A stretch of DNA of 60,993 nucleotides from an uncultured Rubripirellula sp. GTDB lineage: Bacteria; Planctomycetota; Planctomycetia; Pirellulales; Pirellulaceae. This document shows positions 18,202-27,942 of the stretch, one piece after another; within the stretch, counting starts at the first letter, position 1, and each line of letters opens with the position of its first letter. Where the stretch lies: the NCBI GenBank assembly GCA_938045805.1, contig CALIBL010000015.1, positions 1 to 60,993 of the forward strand, given 5' to 3'. The notes below the pieces were generated by a model, which ran no database searches, was not told where the DNA came from, and saw only the letters and a list, made by a program, of their open reading frames with translations. Made by a program: the position numbers and the translations under genes.

Positions 18202-19902
18202 CTATTCGCTCGCCTCTCCATCGCGAGATTTCCAAAGCATTCTTTCACACATTTGTGAGATCACACTGGAGGTCTCTTTCTCTTCACTCACCACTTGGGT
18301 CGCACCCACTTTCTCAAGTTCGTTGATGTTTGAAAAATACCGACACCGAACAAGGATAAATAAATGTGGATTTTTTTGGCGTAGCTTCGACACAATCTCA
18401 ATGGCATTCGAATCATCAGGAACGCTAACGATTGCGATTTGCGTCTCCGTCAACTCCATTCTCGACAACACGCGATCGTCTAAAGCATCGCCGGTCACGG
18501 TCTGAAACCCTTGCTGTGCGAAGGGATACAAATTCAGTGGACTATGGTCCACCAGACAGACCTGTACCCCAAGTGTTTCAAGCCTAGCTGCTGTACGTCC
18601 CCCGATCACTCCAATACCAACAACTACTGCCCGAGTTGAATCACTCAGATCAGCAGCGCGACCGTTATCGTGATCATCGTCTTCACCAGTCAAGCGACCC
18701 CAGTTTAATCCGAATTTTATCAGCTGCGGAGTTAAAACAAGCGTACCAATTGCAACCAATAAGGTCCTCTGATAATCCGTCTCACTCAGTATGCCTTCAC
18801 TTACTCCCACACCAACGAGCAGAAAAGAGAACTCTCCCAACTGAGCCAAACCCAAGCCAGAACCAATTGCTTGCCGCCAAGGAAGTCCCGTCAGCTTCAA
18901 TGAAAAAGAGGCGGCCGTGGTTTTTATTAACAACGCTAAGAGTAGGGCAGCAAGCATTACTACGGGCTCTTCAAAAAAAGCCTGTGGCCGCAAAAGTGTT
19001 CCTAGTGTGACGAAAAAGACAGCTGCAAATGTCTCTCTGAAGGGCAGCACCAAGGTATCAATCTGATGGGTTAGTCGATTACCGCTCAGCATGAAACCAG
19101 ACGCCAACGCTCCAACGGCTGCAGGCATCGATAACAAATAAGACACCCAACATGATCCAGCTAGAACCATCACGGAAAAAAGCACCACCAATTCCGTGCT
19201 ACGTAAGTCGATCAAACCCGGAACAACATAGCGCGCGATAAGGCGCCTGAGCCAGTAGACTGCAGTCACGAAGACACTGGCAATCAGAGCAAGACTGCCC
19301 AAACGACTAAGCAAACCGGACTCCGTATCACTCCCGAGCGCCGGAACAAGCAGCATCACGGGAACAAGAGCAACATCTTGAAACAGCAAGACTGCAATTG
19401 CGCGTCGACCGTGCGGCGCTGATGCCTGGCCCCATTCATTGAGAGCCTTAAACACAAGGATGGTCGAACTCAGCGATACACTAGCGCCGATTAGAATCGC
19501 TGCTTGCCAAGAGAAATCAAACATTAACGCAAGAAAGTAAACCGGCACCATGACCAGTAACATCTGTGCGGCGCCGCCAACGAAAATAAAACGTCTTAAA
19601 CGAACGAGCTGTTCAATGGAGAACTCAAGGCCAACGGTAAATAGCAGTAACAGTGCCCCCGCTTCAGCCATCAATTCAAGTTCATGGTCATCTTGCGCCA
19701 CCAAGCCAAGGCAACCTTGCCCGAGCAGGCCGCCAATCACTAGATAGCCTACGAGCATCGAGAGGCCATATCGTTTGCAGATCACGCCAGCAATCAGACC
19801 GCCCACTAAGACAGTCAAAAAGTCTGTTGCCACATGTTCGATCGCAAAGTCCACCATGACAGATAACTGTGTAAATTTTGGTTGTATGCCGCGTTGTTTC
19901 AC
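18202..19902 (-). CDS. KefB-type monovalent cation:proton antiporter with TrkA-N domain
   Basis: This is a CPA2-family antiporter (K+ or Na+/H+ exchange) with a cytosolic nucleotide-gated regulatory domain. The 566 residues comprise about a dozen membrane spans (about 27-392), including the family stretches LMAEAGALLLLFTVGLEFS and GLAQLGEFSFLLVGVG. A Rossmann TrkA-N domain (about 424-540) follows with the dinucleotide motif G429-I-G431-V-I-G434. The start at 19902 is GTG without a clear ribosome-binding site; the ATG at 19857 gives an N-terminus closer to other KefB proteins, so the true start may be there. No ancillary KefF/KefG gene is adjacent. Confidence 0.9.
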   Translation of the reverse strand: MKQRGIQPKFTQLSVMVDFAIEHVATDFLTVLVGGLIAGVICKRYGLSMLVGYLVIGGLLGQGCLGLVAQDDHELELMAEAGALLLLFTVGLEFSIEQLVRLRRFIFVGGAAQMLLVMVPVYFLALMFDFSWQAAILIGASVSLSSTILVFKALNEWGQASAPHGRRAIAVLLFQDVALVPVMLLVPALGSDTESGLLSRLGSLALIASVFVTAVYWLRRLIARYVVPGLIDLRSTELVVLFSVMVLAGSCWVSYLLSMPAAVGALASGFMLSGNRLTHQIDTLVLPFRETFAAVFFVTLGTLLRPQAFFEEPVVMLAALLLALLIKTTAASFSLKLTGLPWRQAIGSGLGLAQLGEFSFLLVGVGVSEGILSETDYQRTLLVAIGTLVLTPQLIKFGLNWGRLTGEDDDHDNGRAADLSDSTRAVVVGIGVIGGRTAARLETLGVQVCLVDHSPLNLYPFAQQGFQTVTGDALDDRVLSRMELTETQIAIVSVPDDSNAIEIVSKLRQKNPHLFILVRCRYFSNINELEKVGATQVVSEEKETSSVISQMCERMLWKSRDGEASE

Positions 19903-19954
19903 TTCGAACGCTGACGCACGACTTGATTCGACTTAACCATGAGTCGAGCCAGCG

Positions 19955-20302
19955 TTAGCCAGCACCTAGACTCAACACAATAAACAGAATTGAGCCTCCC
20001 CAAACCAAAGAAAAAATCCCCCCCAAGACAATCCCGATCCATGCGTGGACCGTCCCTCGAACTGCTGGATTGCGTTTTCTCGCCACGAGCCCAAGAACAC
20101 CCAAAATGAATGCTGGCACAGCAAGGAACAAACCAATGATCGGAAGAAAGGAAAAGATCCCCAAGTAATAGGCCACGAGCGCGGACGGATTCTTGTACGG
20201 TATCACACCACCTGTACGATCTGACTCGGTCGGAGGTGGCGAAACCACTTGGGCGTCAAGAACAGGAGACTCAAAAGGATTTTGTTGGTTCTCGTGATTC
20301 AC
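19955..20302 (-). CDS. DUF4190-like small membrane protein
   Basis: The 115 residues have a Pro/Asn-rich N-terminus containing NPFESP, a motif frequent in planctomycete small membrane proteins. Two or three hydrophobic spans follow (about 42-75 and 86-113), joined by a basic loop VARKRNPAVRG. This matches the DUF4190 pattern (hydrophobic span, small-residue stretch, second span). Function is unknown. The GTG start at 20302 has GGGTGA upstream. It precedes the antiporter gene by 52 bases on the same strand and might share a transcript with it. Confidence 0.75.
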   Translation of the reverse strand: MNHENQQNPFESPVLDAQVVSPPPTESDRTGGVIPYKNPSALVAYYLGIFSFLPIIGLFLAVPAFILGVLGLVARKRNPAVRGTVHAWIGIVLGGIFSLVWGGSILFIVLSLGAG

Positions 20303-20551
20303 ATTTCACCCCATTTTAGGTCGGTGATGACGCTTGAGCTCTAAAACTACCAACATCGCACTACCGTTTTGGCGATTGTCGCTCCACAGCCAATTTTGGC
20401 ACGAGGAAACAAATAATGACAGCCCCATTGAACCACCTTGAGTACAGCCATTTTTAGCAGCTCATCATCTCCCGAAGCTGAATCATCTCGCCTCTTACTG
20501 CAATAGCATGACACGCCTCAAACTTGCTCGATCTTTGGCTCGATGCAGCAG

Positions 20552-21604
20552 TTAGCTCGCAGCCAAACGCATCCCGCCTCGCACCGCCCCAGCAGCAGTA
20601 TTCCCGTAACTGGCTGCAAAAAGAGGATCAAGTGCTCGGCTGTTAGGCATTGAAAGCCACACCCTTAATAGATGTCGGCGGCGATCGCCGTTTTGATAAT
20701 CTTCAAACGCAGTCCTTCGATGCAACGTCACGAAATTATTCAGCAAGAGAATGTCACCCCGCTGTTGTCGAAACTCCAGATGCATTTCCGGTCGGCTTGC
20801 AAGTTCCTCAATCCAGTCCAATCCCTCCCGCTGTAAGGGTGTCATCTCTAGAACTTCTCTCGATTGGTACGCTCGATCAATCAAGACACGAAGAAGACTC
20901 GAAGCGAAGCGATCTTCGTAGACCGAAAACACAGGTTGCTGATAGAAAGCATTTTGGTTCCCCGTATCGACATTATGGCGTTGGTACCAGAACGGCTCCA
21001 TTAACACCTTCGCTAGATCAGGTCTTTCTCGCTCGATGTGTTTAAAGATTGCGATCGAACTGACGATCTGATTATCGCCACCGCTCTTCGCATCCTGAAG
21101 ACACAAGAAACTAATCACATCACAACGGTCCGAATGAAATGTCAATCGATTCTTTGAACTCGGGCCTCGAGCCCTAGGATCTCCCCCCTTGTAACCCTCA
21201 TCACGAACATGAAATACAGTCTCACCTTGGATACTCTGCGACACGGGAGTTCCAATCTGTTTCATTGCCAATAGAAAGATACTTTCCGCTGCTTGATGAC
21301 TTAGCTCGTCAATTGGAAAACCAGTTATTCGCGTCGCACCGGATCCTATTTCAAGACTATTCTGAATGGATCGTAATCGTGCACTAAAGGCAGGAAGTAG
21401 AAAAACAAACTCTCGATTCAGATCCGCCAATTCCTTACCGCTTTCGATTTCCGATCCAAATGCAACACACTCTGCAATCTCACTTGCAGTTAACTCTTGA
21501 TGCCAATCAGGGCGCTGCAATAGCTCGGTGCCCATCCAGACTGCTTGCATGTCTTTCGCATGTAATTTCAAAACGGATCCCTCATCGATAATCAATTGCG
21601 GCAA
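20552..21604 (-). CDS. TauD/TfdA-family Fe(II)/2-oxoglutarate dioxygenase
   Basis: This is a non-heme iron oxygenase that hydroxylates a small substrate using 2-oxoglutarate. The 350 residues carry the iron triad H157-x-D159 (TFHSDRCD) and distal H295 (NNFVTLHRRTAF), with R314 in RRHLLRVWL as the likely 2-oxoglutarate-binding arginine. The phrase GDILLLNN before the distal histidine is typical of the family. It lies 15 bases downstream of the DUF2585-like gene on the same strand, so the two are likely co-transcribed. Substrate is unknown; taurine itself is not implied, since no taurine transporter is adjacent. Confidence 0.88.
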   Translation of the reverse strand: MPQLIIDEGSVLKLHAKDMQAVWMGTELLQRPDWHQELTASEIAECVAFGSEIESGKELADLNREFVFLLPAFSARLRSIQNSLEIGSGATRITGFPIDELSHQAAESIFLLAMKQIGTPVSQSIQGETVFHVRDEGYKGGDPRARGPSSKNRLTFHSDRCDVISFLCLQDAKSGGDNQIVSSIAIFKHIERERPDLAKVLMEPFWYQRHNVDTGNQNAFYQQPVFSVYEDRFASSLLRVLIDRAYQSREVLEMTPLQREGLDWIEELASRPEMHLEFRQQRGDILLLNNFVTLHRRTAFEDYQNGDRRRHLLRVWLSMPNSRALDPLFAASYGNTAAGAVRGGMRLAAS

Positions 21605-21619
21605 TTGGCCGAGCGCCGA

Positions 21620-22177
21620 TCAATGCGATTGCCATTCGCGAATAAAATCATTCGGTGCGATCAACATAATAATATTCAGTAATAAACTATCACGTATCCA
21701 AAATAAACAGACCGTCTCCAAGATCACAAAGAGAAGCAGACCACCTTTCCAGCCAATTCGATTCGCCACAAATAAACCTAAAAGGCACATCAAATAGTCA
21801 CTGATTGAATTTGCGATACAATCGCCATAGTAATCAAGGGAAATCGTGGCTTCCCTGTAGCGATTAATAATGAATGGCGTGTTTTCAATAAACTCCCACG
21901 CGGCTTCGATCACTGCGGTTACTCGCGCCCGCACGGGGAATGACAATCGTCCTTTACTAATCAAACCTAGTAAAAGAAATATCCCGATTCCGTGTTGAAC
22001 GTGCGTGAGCGAATACGGATCAAACAGGTGCTGAGAATTGTGCGAAGACCAAATATCTAGCGACCAAGGCAAAGGGTCGCCGAGCGGACACCACCAACTT
22101 CTACCAAGTACGGCAAGTGCGAATGTCATTGCCACAGCCACAATGGCTAAAAAACGCCCAAGCTTTTTATCCCACAT
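21620..22177 (-). CDS. DUF2585-family membrane protein
   Basis: The product is 185 residues with a hydrophobic N-terminal span (about 8-25) and further spans, and it contains the DUF2585 hallmark pattern: WSSHNSQHLFDPYSLTHVQHG, then EAAWEFIENTPFII and DYYGDCIANSISDY. Histidines and acidic residues in these blocks look conserved and could bind metal, but no function is established to my knowledge. It is divergent from the PSD1 cytochrome gene and precedes the TauD-like gene. Confidence 0.85.
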   Translation of the reverse strand: MWDKKLGRFLAIVAVAMTFALAVLGRSWWCPLGDPLPWSLDIWSSHNSQHLFDPYSLTHVQHGIGIFLLLGLISKGRLSFPVRARVTAVIEAAWEFIENTPFIINRYREATISLDYYGDCIANSISDYLMCLLGLFVANRIGWKGGLLLFVILETVCLFWIRDSLLLNIIMLIAPNDFIREWQSH

Positions 22178-22207
22178 CGATTTACACCCGGTGATCGCGT
22201 TTAGTGT

Positions 22208-22225
22208 TTAACTTCAACAAGTTAA
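22208..22225. promoter_or_regulatory. Operator-like dyad between divergent genes
   Basis: TTAACTT (22208-22214) and AAGTTAA (22219-22225) form a perfect 7-bp inverted repeat with a four-base centre, between the DUF2585-like gene (start 22177) and the PSD1 cytochrome gene (start 22260). The position suits a shared operator or a small hairpin; no regulator is recognised. Confidence 0.35.
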
Positions 22226-22259
22226 TTACAATCATACGAAATCGCATCTCTCCGACGAA

Positions 22260-25200
22260 TTGTTTGAATCCTATCCAGCGAGAGTCAAATTGTCTGAAAC
22301 CACTCGTAACATCACTCGACTCCTAGCCTGCCTCGCAATGACCCAGATTGGTTTCGCGAGTGAAAGCGACAAAATTGAGTTTGCCTCCGAGATCCAACCG
22401 ATTCTTTCAAATCGCTGCTACACCTGCCATGGACCTGATGAGGACACTCGTGAATCGGGACTTCGTTTGGATCAATTTGACGCTGCTACCACCACCGGTG
22501 ACAGTGGCGAGACGGCAATTACACCTGGATCGATTGAACGTAGTGAAGTCTATCAGCGCATCACAACCAGTGACCCTACCCTGAAAATGCCTCCCACCGA
22601 AATGGGATTTCAACTAACCGAGGAAGAAATCACGAAGATTACTCGCTGGATCGAGCAGGGGGCGGAATATCAAGAACACTGGGCTTTCAAGCCTCCTCGT
22701 CGTACACAAACCAACCGGACAGAACTGAGCTCTTGGACTCGGAATCCCATTGATCATTTTGTGGCCGAGAAACTCATTGAACTCGGGAAGAATCCTTCAC
22801 CAGAGGCTAGTCGAGAAGCACTCATTAGACGCGTCAGTTATGACCTGACCGGCTTACCACCGAGTATCTTAGAACTCGATACGTATCTAAACGACCATCG
22901 CCCTGGCGCTTACGAACGCATGGTCGATCGATACCTTCACTCACCGGGATACGGCGAACATCTTGCTAAACAATGGCTGGATCTTGCAAGGTACGCTGAT
23001 TCAAACGGTTACCAATACGATACCGAACGACAACAGTGGGCGTGGCGAGACTGGGTCATTGACGCTTACAACCAAAGTATGCCTTTCGATGAATTCACAA
23101 CTCATCAGCTGGCGGGTGATCTACTTCCAAACGCAACCGATCAGCAGCGACTCGCAACTGGATTTAACCGAAACCATGGGATCACAATTGAAGGCGGGAT
23201 TATCGACGAGGAATACCGTGTCGAATATGTCATGGATCGCGTTGTCACAACGAGCTCTGTGTGGCTGGGAATGACGTTCGGATGCGCTCGATGCCATGAC
23301 CACAAGTATGACCCGGTTAGCCAAAAAGAGTTCTACCAATTCTTTTCGCTCTTCAATCAAGTCCCCGAGCGTGGGATGCGTGGATTCGATCCTCGAGCCA
23401 CGATTCGTTCGCCGCTAAGCGGTCCATCAATCTCCGCCCTTGAGCAGGAGCTGCAAACACTAGAAAAACAGCTATCGTTACCTATTGATCTCGACCCGCT
23501 GATTTCAAAATGGGTTGAGCAAGTAAAGGCAAACCCTCGCACGAAATGGAAGGTTCTTACTCCAAATAAATTTTCCTCGAGTGGAGGATCGACGCTTGTC
23601 AAACTGGATGATGACTCCATCCTGGTGAGTGGCAAAAATCCACAACACGACATTTACACGATCACTGCGTTAACAGAAAAGAAGGACATTAGAGCGGTCC
23701 GCATTGAAGCTTTAACAGATCCAAGCCTGCCAGGTAATGGACCTGGCAGACATTCGAATTCCAATTTTGTGCTAAGTGAATTCGAAATGGTTGCAACGTC
23801 GACTCGCGACCCTCAGGAGAACGAACGTATCCGCTTTGTAAAAGCGATTGCTGATTATTCGCAAACGGGATACGGCATCGAAAAAACAATCGACGGAACT
23901 ACAGACAACAATAGCGGCTGGGCAGTTGATGGACCGACGAGAAAAAAGCCAGCTACTGCAATATGGATCGCTGAAAAGCCCTTTGGATTTGAAGGTGGTA
24001 CGATCCTGACCTTTAGTCTGAAACATCAAGCGAATTTCGCGACTCACGGTATCGGACGCCCGCGATTCTCAATCACGTCAGATCACAACACACCGTACGA
24101 TTTTAATGGTTTACCTCAAGGAATCGCTGCATTGATTGAACAGCCATTCAATCAACTTGACCGCGAATCCCAAAAAGCGATTGAATCCTTTTATCTTGCT
24201 AGCCACAACCCACGTGCCGAGCTACAAGAAAAAATCAAAAAGCTGCAAAGCCAGATCAACCAGCAGGTTCCCGCGACCATGATCATGTCGGACCTGTCAA
24301 AACCTCGCGAAACAAGAATTCTTGAACGGGGACAGTATGACCAACTAGGCGAAACCGTCGATGGTGGCGTACCTGAATGCTTGAACAGAAACTCCAACAC
24401 ATCCGTGCATGACCGTCTGGACCTCGCCAAATGGCTAACTTCCCAGCAGCATCCTTTGACTGCCCGTGTGGTTGTAAACCGTCACTGGCAACGATTGTTC
24501 GGGAATGGTTTAGTGAAAACCTCAGAGGATTTTGGAATACAGGGTGACCTGCCGAGTCATCCGAAATTACTTGATTGGTTGGCAATGGATTTAATTGCCA
24601 ATGACTGGGACATCAAGGCTCTGCAAAAGCAAATCCTTACATCAGCGACCTATCGCCAAACGTCGATTGCCAATCGACATGATTACGAAAGCGACCCCGA
24701 AAATAAATGGCTCACAAGAGGCGTTCGCCATCGGCTGGATGGAGAGCAGATTCGAGACACTGCCTTAGCGGTCAGTGGCCTACTGTCTTGCGAATTGGGT
24801 GGAAAAAGTGTCTACCCTTATCAACCTAAAGGACTCTGGATGGAACTGAACAACCGTCCGGGATACTCCCAATCTTATCCCCAAGGCACAGGACGCGACT
24901 TGGTCCGTCGCAGCATCTATTCGTTCTGGAAACGAACGGTTCCATCGCCAATGCTAAAAACGCTGGATGCACCGGAACGAGAATTTTGCACCGTACGACG
25001 CTCACGCACCAACACACCCATGCAAGCGTTATTGATCCTCAATGGAAAACAATTCATGGAAGCTGCACAATTCCTCGGTGCAAGAATGATGTTGGAATGT
25101 GACGGCACAGTGCAAGAAAAGATTTCTCACGGCTTTCGGCTTGCAACCTCGCGCGTCCCAACACAAGACGAACTTTCGATCCTAATTGACGAATACAAAA

Positions 25201-25358
25201 GCTCGGAGCGAGAAACTGGCACAACAAGAACACCTCAAGAGTTTGGCGAACTTTCACCCATACTAAACTCCCTACCGATCGATTTGATGGAACTACGTTC
25301 TTACACCAACGTGGGGAGAATCATTTTGAATCTTGATGAAACCATCACAAAAGGATGA
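22260..25358 (+). CDS. PSD1 planctomycete cytochrome (DUF1549-DUF1553)
   Basis: This is a secreted c-type cytochrome-like protein of 1032 residues. After a signal-like segment (about 12-34) comes a planctomycete cytochrome domain with the heme motif C53-Y-T-C56-H57. DUF1549 follows (about 160-370; family phrases NPIDHFVAEKL, DLTGLPP, CARCHDHKYDP). A middle region (about 470-640) resembles a carbohydrate-binding beta domain, and DUF1553 is C-terminal (about 720-1000; RVVVNRHWQRLFG, DFGIQGDLPSHPKLLDWLA). C342-A-R-C-H is a second CxxCH site by approximate position. The start is TTG at 22260; a TTG ten codons later is also possible. Its usual partner, a DUF1501 protein, is next. The role in extracellular oxidation is inferred from the family. 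Confidence 0.9.
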   Translation: MFESYPARVKLSETTRNITRLLACLAMTQIGFASESDKIEFASEIQPILSNRCYTCHGPDEDTRESGLRLDQFDAATTTGDSGETAITPGSIERSEVYQRITTSDPTLKMPPTEMGFQLTEEEITKITRWIEQGAEYQEHWAFKPPRRTQTNRTELSSWTRNPIDHFVAEKLIELGKNPSPEASREALIRRVSYDLTGLPPSILELDTYLNDHRPGAYERMVDRYLHSPGYGEHLAKQWLDLARYADSNGYQYDTERQQWAWRDWVIDAYNQSMPFDEFTTHQLAGDLLPNATDQQRLATGFNRNHGITIEGGIIDEEYRVEYVMDRVVTTSSVWLGMTFGCARCHDHKYDPVSQKEFYQFFSLFNQVPERGMRGFDPRATIRSPLSGPSISALEQELQTLEKQLSLPIDLDPLISKWVEQVKANPRTKWKVLTPNKFSSSGGSTLVKLDDDSILVSGKNPQHDIYTITALTEKKDIRAVRIEALTDPSLPGNGPGRHSNSNFVLSEFEMVATSTRDPQENERIRFVKAIADYSQTGYGIEKTIDGTTDNNSGWAVDGPTRKKPATAIWIAEKPFGFEGGTILTFSLKHQANFATHGIGRPRFSITSDHNTPYDFNGLPQGIAALIEQPFNQLDRESQKAIESFYLASHNPRAELQEKIKKLQSQINQQVPATMIMSDLSKPRETRILERGQYDQLGETVDGGVPECLNRNSNTSVHDRLDLAKWLTSQQHPLTARVVVNRHWQRLFGNGLVKTSEDFGIQGDLPSHPKLLDWLAMDLIANDWDIKALQKQILTSATYRQTSIANRHDYESDPENKWLTRGVRHRLDGEQIRDTALAVSGLLSCELGGKSVYPYQPKGLWMELNNRPGYSQSYPQGTGRDLVRRSIYSFWKRTVPSPMLKTLDAPEREFCTVRRSRTNTPMQALLILNGKQFMEAAQFLGARMMLECDGTVQEKISHGFRLATSRVPTQDELSILIDEYKSSERETGTTRTPQEFGELSPILNSLPIDLMELRSYTNVGRIILNLDETITKG

Positions 25359-25477
25359 TCTTTTCTCAGTCGAGACAGTAGATCGATTCAGAAACAATTC
25401 GAAATAGATCGAATCATTCCTTTTCATATTCTGTACATAAGACCAGCAAACCATTCCTTGAAGTAGTTAGCAAAGCG

Positions 25478-26917
25478 ATGACGAATCACCTCAGTCGACG
25501 ATCTTTACTGGAGCAAGCGACCCGTGGTCTAAGCAGTGCGGCGTTAGCAAGCTTACTAAGTGTAGAGACATCTCACGCAAACACCACGGAAACTCAATCC
25601 AGCACGACGACACGCGACGGCCTACCACACTTTGCACCCAAGGCGAAGCGTGTGATCTATATGCTTCAATCGGGCGCGCCCTCGCAAATCGACCTATTCG
25701 ATTACAAACCCAGCTTAAAAAAACTACATCTGTCGGAGTTGCCAGACAGCGTCAGGCAATCACAGAGACTTACGGGCATGACCGCTGGTCAGAAACAGTT
25801 TCCAATCATTCAATCTCCATGGAAGTTTCATCAACATGGAGATTCAGGTCTATGGTTGAGCGAACTTTTGCCCCACCTGGGTACGGTGGCGGACGACATT
25901 TGCGTTATCAAATCGATGCACACGGAAGCAATTAATCATGATCCCGCCATCACATTCTTTCAGTCAGGAAATCAACAACCCGGTCGACCGAGTATCGGAG
26001 CGTGGCTTAGCTATGGGTTAGGAAGCGAAACCGAAAACCTTCCGGCATTTGTCGTCCTACTTACCAACAATACCTTCTTCCAAGCACAACCACTTTACGA
26101 TCGACTTTGGGGAAGCGGATTCCTACCATCAAAGTTTCAGGGGGTTAAGTTCCGAAGCACCGGTGATCCAGTTCTCTATCTTAAGGACCCTCTTAACAGT
26201 GGCGAAATCGAGCGACGACGACGACTTGACCGTTTGGCTGCTCTCAATCGCATTCGATCCGAGCAGGTCGGTGACCCTGAAATCGAATCTCGCATCTCGC
26301 AATACGAAATGGCGTTCCGCATGCAGACATCCGTACCGGATTTAACTGACCTCAGTGATGAACCCCAAAGCACTTTCGAGCTATACGGAGATGAAGCGAA
26401 AATACCGGGAAGTCACGCAGCAAATTGTCTTCTCGCTCGGCGACTGGCCCAAAGAGGCGTAAGGTTCATCCAAATGTTTCATCGCGGTTGGGATCACCAC
26501 TCTAACGTTCAAAAACATCTCCCCTCACTCGCCCGAGAAACAGATCAAGGCTCTGCAGCATTAATCAAGGACTTAAAGCAACGTGGAATGCTCGAAGATA
26601 CACTCGTCGTCTGGGCCGGTGAATTTGGTCGCACAGTGTACTCACAAGGCAATCCGAATACGTTTGGGCGTGACCATCACCCGCGATGCTTTTCGATTTG
26701 GATGGCTGGCGGAGGGATTAAATCGGGCCAAACCTACGGCGAGACAGATGACTTTTGCTACAACATTACCAACAACCCTGTGCATGTTCACGACTTCCAT
26801 GCCACAATGTTGCACTGCCTAGGAATTGACCACAAGCGTCTCACCTACAGGTTTCAAGGAAGAGATTACAGATTAACTGATGTTCATGGAAATGTTGTTG
26901 ACGGGCTACTTAGCTAA
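25478..26917 (+). CDS. DUF1501 protein, partner of PSD1 cytochrome
   Basis: The 479 residues begin with an Arg-pair export signal (SRRSLLEQATRG) resembling a Tat signal. The body has the DUF1501 pattern and a sulfatase/phosphatase-like fold: IYMLQSGAPSQIDLFDYKP near the start, HRGWDHHSN in the middle, and VWAGEFGRTV and GRDHHPRCFSIWMAGGGI toward the end. His/Asp pairs there could bind metal. DUF1501 genes almost always follow PSD1 genes in planctomycetes, as here (119-base gap). The enzymatic role is not established. Confidence 0.9.
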   Translation: MTNHLSRRSLLEQATRGLSSAALASLLSVETSHANTTETQSSTTTRDGLPHFAPKAKRVIYMLQSGAPSQIDLFDYKPSLKKLHLSELPDSVRQSQRLTGMTAGQKQFPIIQSPWKFHQHGDSGLWLSELLPHLGTVADDICVIKSMHTEAINHDPAITFFQSGNQQPGRPSIGAWLSYGLGSETENLPAFVVLLTNNTFFQAQPLYDRLWGSGFLPSKFQGVKFRSTGDPVLYLKDPLNSGEIERRRRLDRLAALNRIRSEQVGDPEIESRISQYEMAFRMQTSVPDLTDLSDEPQSTFELYGDEAKIPGSHAANCLLARRLAQRGVRFIQMFHRGWDHHSNVQKHLPSLARETDQGSAALIKDLKQRGMLEDTLVVWAGEFGRTVYSQGNPNTFGRDHHPRCFSIWMAGGGIKSGQTYGETDDFCYNITNNPVHVHDFHATMLHCLGIDHKRLTYRFQGRDYRLTDVHGNVVDGLLS

Positions 26918-26981
26918 CAGTCAGTCAATCCCATCATCTTGGTCACTCAACACATACCACTCAATACAGCTTGTACTCAAA

Positions 26982-27938
26982 ATGAAATATCTCATTTTCG
27001 TCTTCACGGCTCTTTGCTGCATCACCGCAATAACGACCTCGTCAGGTAATCGGTGTGAGGCAGCCGAAACGGAGGTTCAACGAACGAAGCACCGAATTGA
27101 CACCCATATTCATCTATACGACACCCGGCGTAATATTGAAATCACGTGGCCTCCTGAAAATGACAAAATTCTCTACCAGCCTCATCTGCCAGATGAATAC
27201 TCCAAACTTGCAAAGGCAGCTGGGGTAACAGGGGTTGTCGTAGTAGAGGCCAGTCTACGTTACCCCGATAACCGATGGGTTCTTGATCTCGTTGAAGACG
27301 ATGACTTCTACGTCGGCTTGGTTGGTAACATCGATGTTACAGGTAAAGATTTCAAAAAGAAACTGACGGCTCAAAAGGAAGATTCAAGGTTTGTTGGCAT
27401 TCGACCTCGAAACCGCGATTCCATCGATTTCACCGACAAACGCGTCCTCCGAAACTTAAAAATATTGGCCGACAGTAACCTTACGATGGACTACTTGACC
27501 AATGGAGGTGGAATCGATGGCTTGAAGATCATCGAAGAGGTAGCCCGAAAAATACCTCACCTCAAAATCGTTGTGAATCACTGCCTGGGTTATAACTTCG
27601 ATGGAGAGGCACCCTCTGATGACTGGATTTCGATGGTCAAACAACTCGCCTCTCATCCGAATGTCTCATGCAAGATTTCGGGGCTTTATCAGCGTTCAAC
27701 AGAACAACCAGCACCCAAACAAATCGCCTACTACCAAGATGTCCTTAGCATCATCTGGGACTCATTCGGAACGGACCGCATTGTCTATGGAAGTAATTGG
27801 CCGGTAACAAAACATAGCGGCTCCTATCAAAGTTATGTTGACCTAGTCGATCAATTTATCAGCTCCAAGGGGCAAGAAGCGAGGGAAAACTATTATTGGA
27901 GGAATGCCTCAAAGATCTATAACTTGGGCATCAAGTAG
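26982..27938 (+). CDS. Exported amidohydrolase (COG3618-like TIM barrel)
   Basis: This is a metal-dependent hydrolase or lactonase of the amidohydrolase-2 group. From the ATG at 26982 it is 318 residues with a signal peptide (about 1-28), then the metal motif D40-x-H42-x-H44 (RIDTHIHLYD), the barrel histidine in VVNHCLGY, and a C-terminal YGSNWPV with the aspartate/serine region typical of 2-pyrone-dicarboxylate-lactonase-like members. The longer frame from 26880 overlaps the DUF1501 gene and lacks a signal at its N-terminus. It lies 64 bases after DUF1501, so it is probably the third gene of that operon, and it ends four bases before the convergent DUF1592 gene. Substrate is unknown, perhaps a sugar lactone. 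Confidence 0.87.
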   Translation: MKYLIFVFTALCCITAITTSSGNRCEAAETEVQRTKHRIDTHIHLYDTRRNIEITWPPENDKILYQPHLPDEYSKLAKAAGVTGVVVVEASLRYPDNRWVLDLVEDDDFYVGLVGNIDVTGKDFKKKLTAQKEDSRFVGIRPRNRDSIDFTDKRVLRNLKILADSNLTMDYLTNGGGIDGLKIIEEVARKIPHLKIVVNHCLGYNFDGEAPSDDWISMVKQLASHPNVSCKISGLYQRSTEQPAPKQIAYYQDVLSIIWDSFGTDRIVYGSNWPVTKHSGSYQSYVDLVDQFISSKGQEARENYYWRNASKIYNLGIK

Positions 27939-27942
27939 AGTG

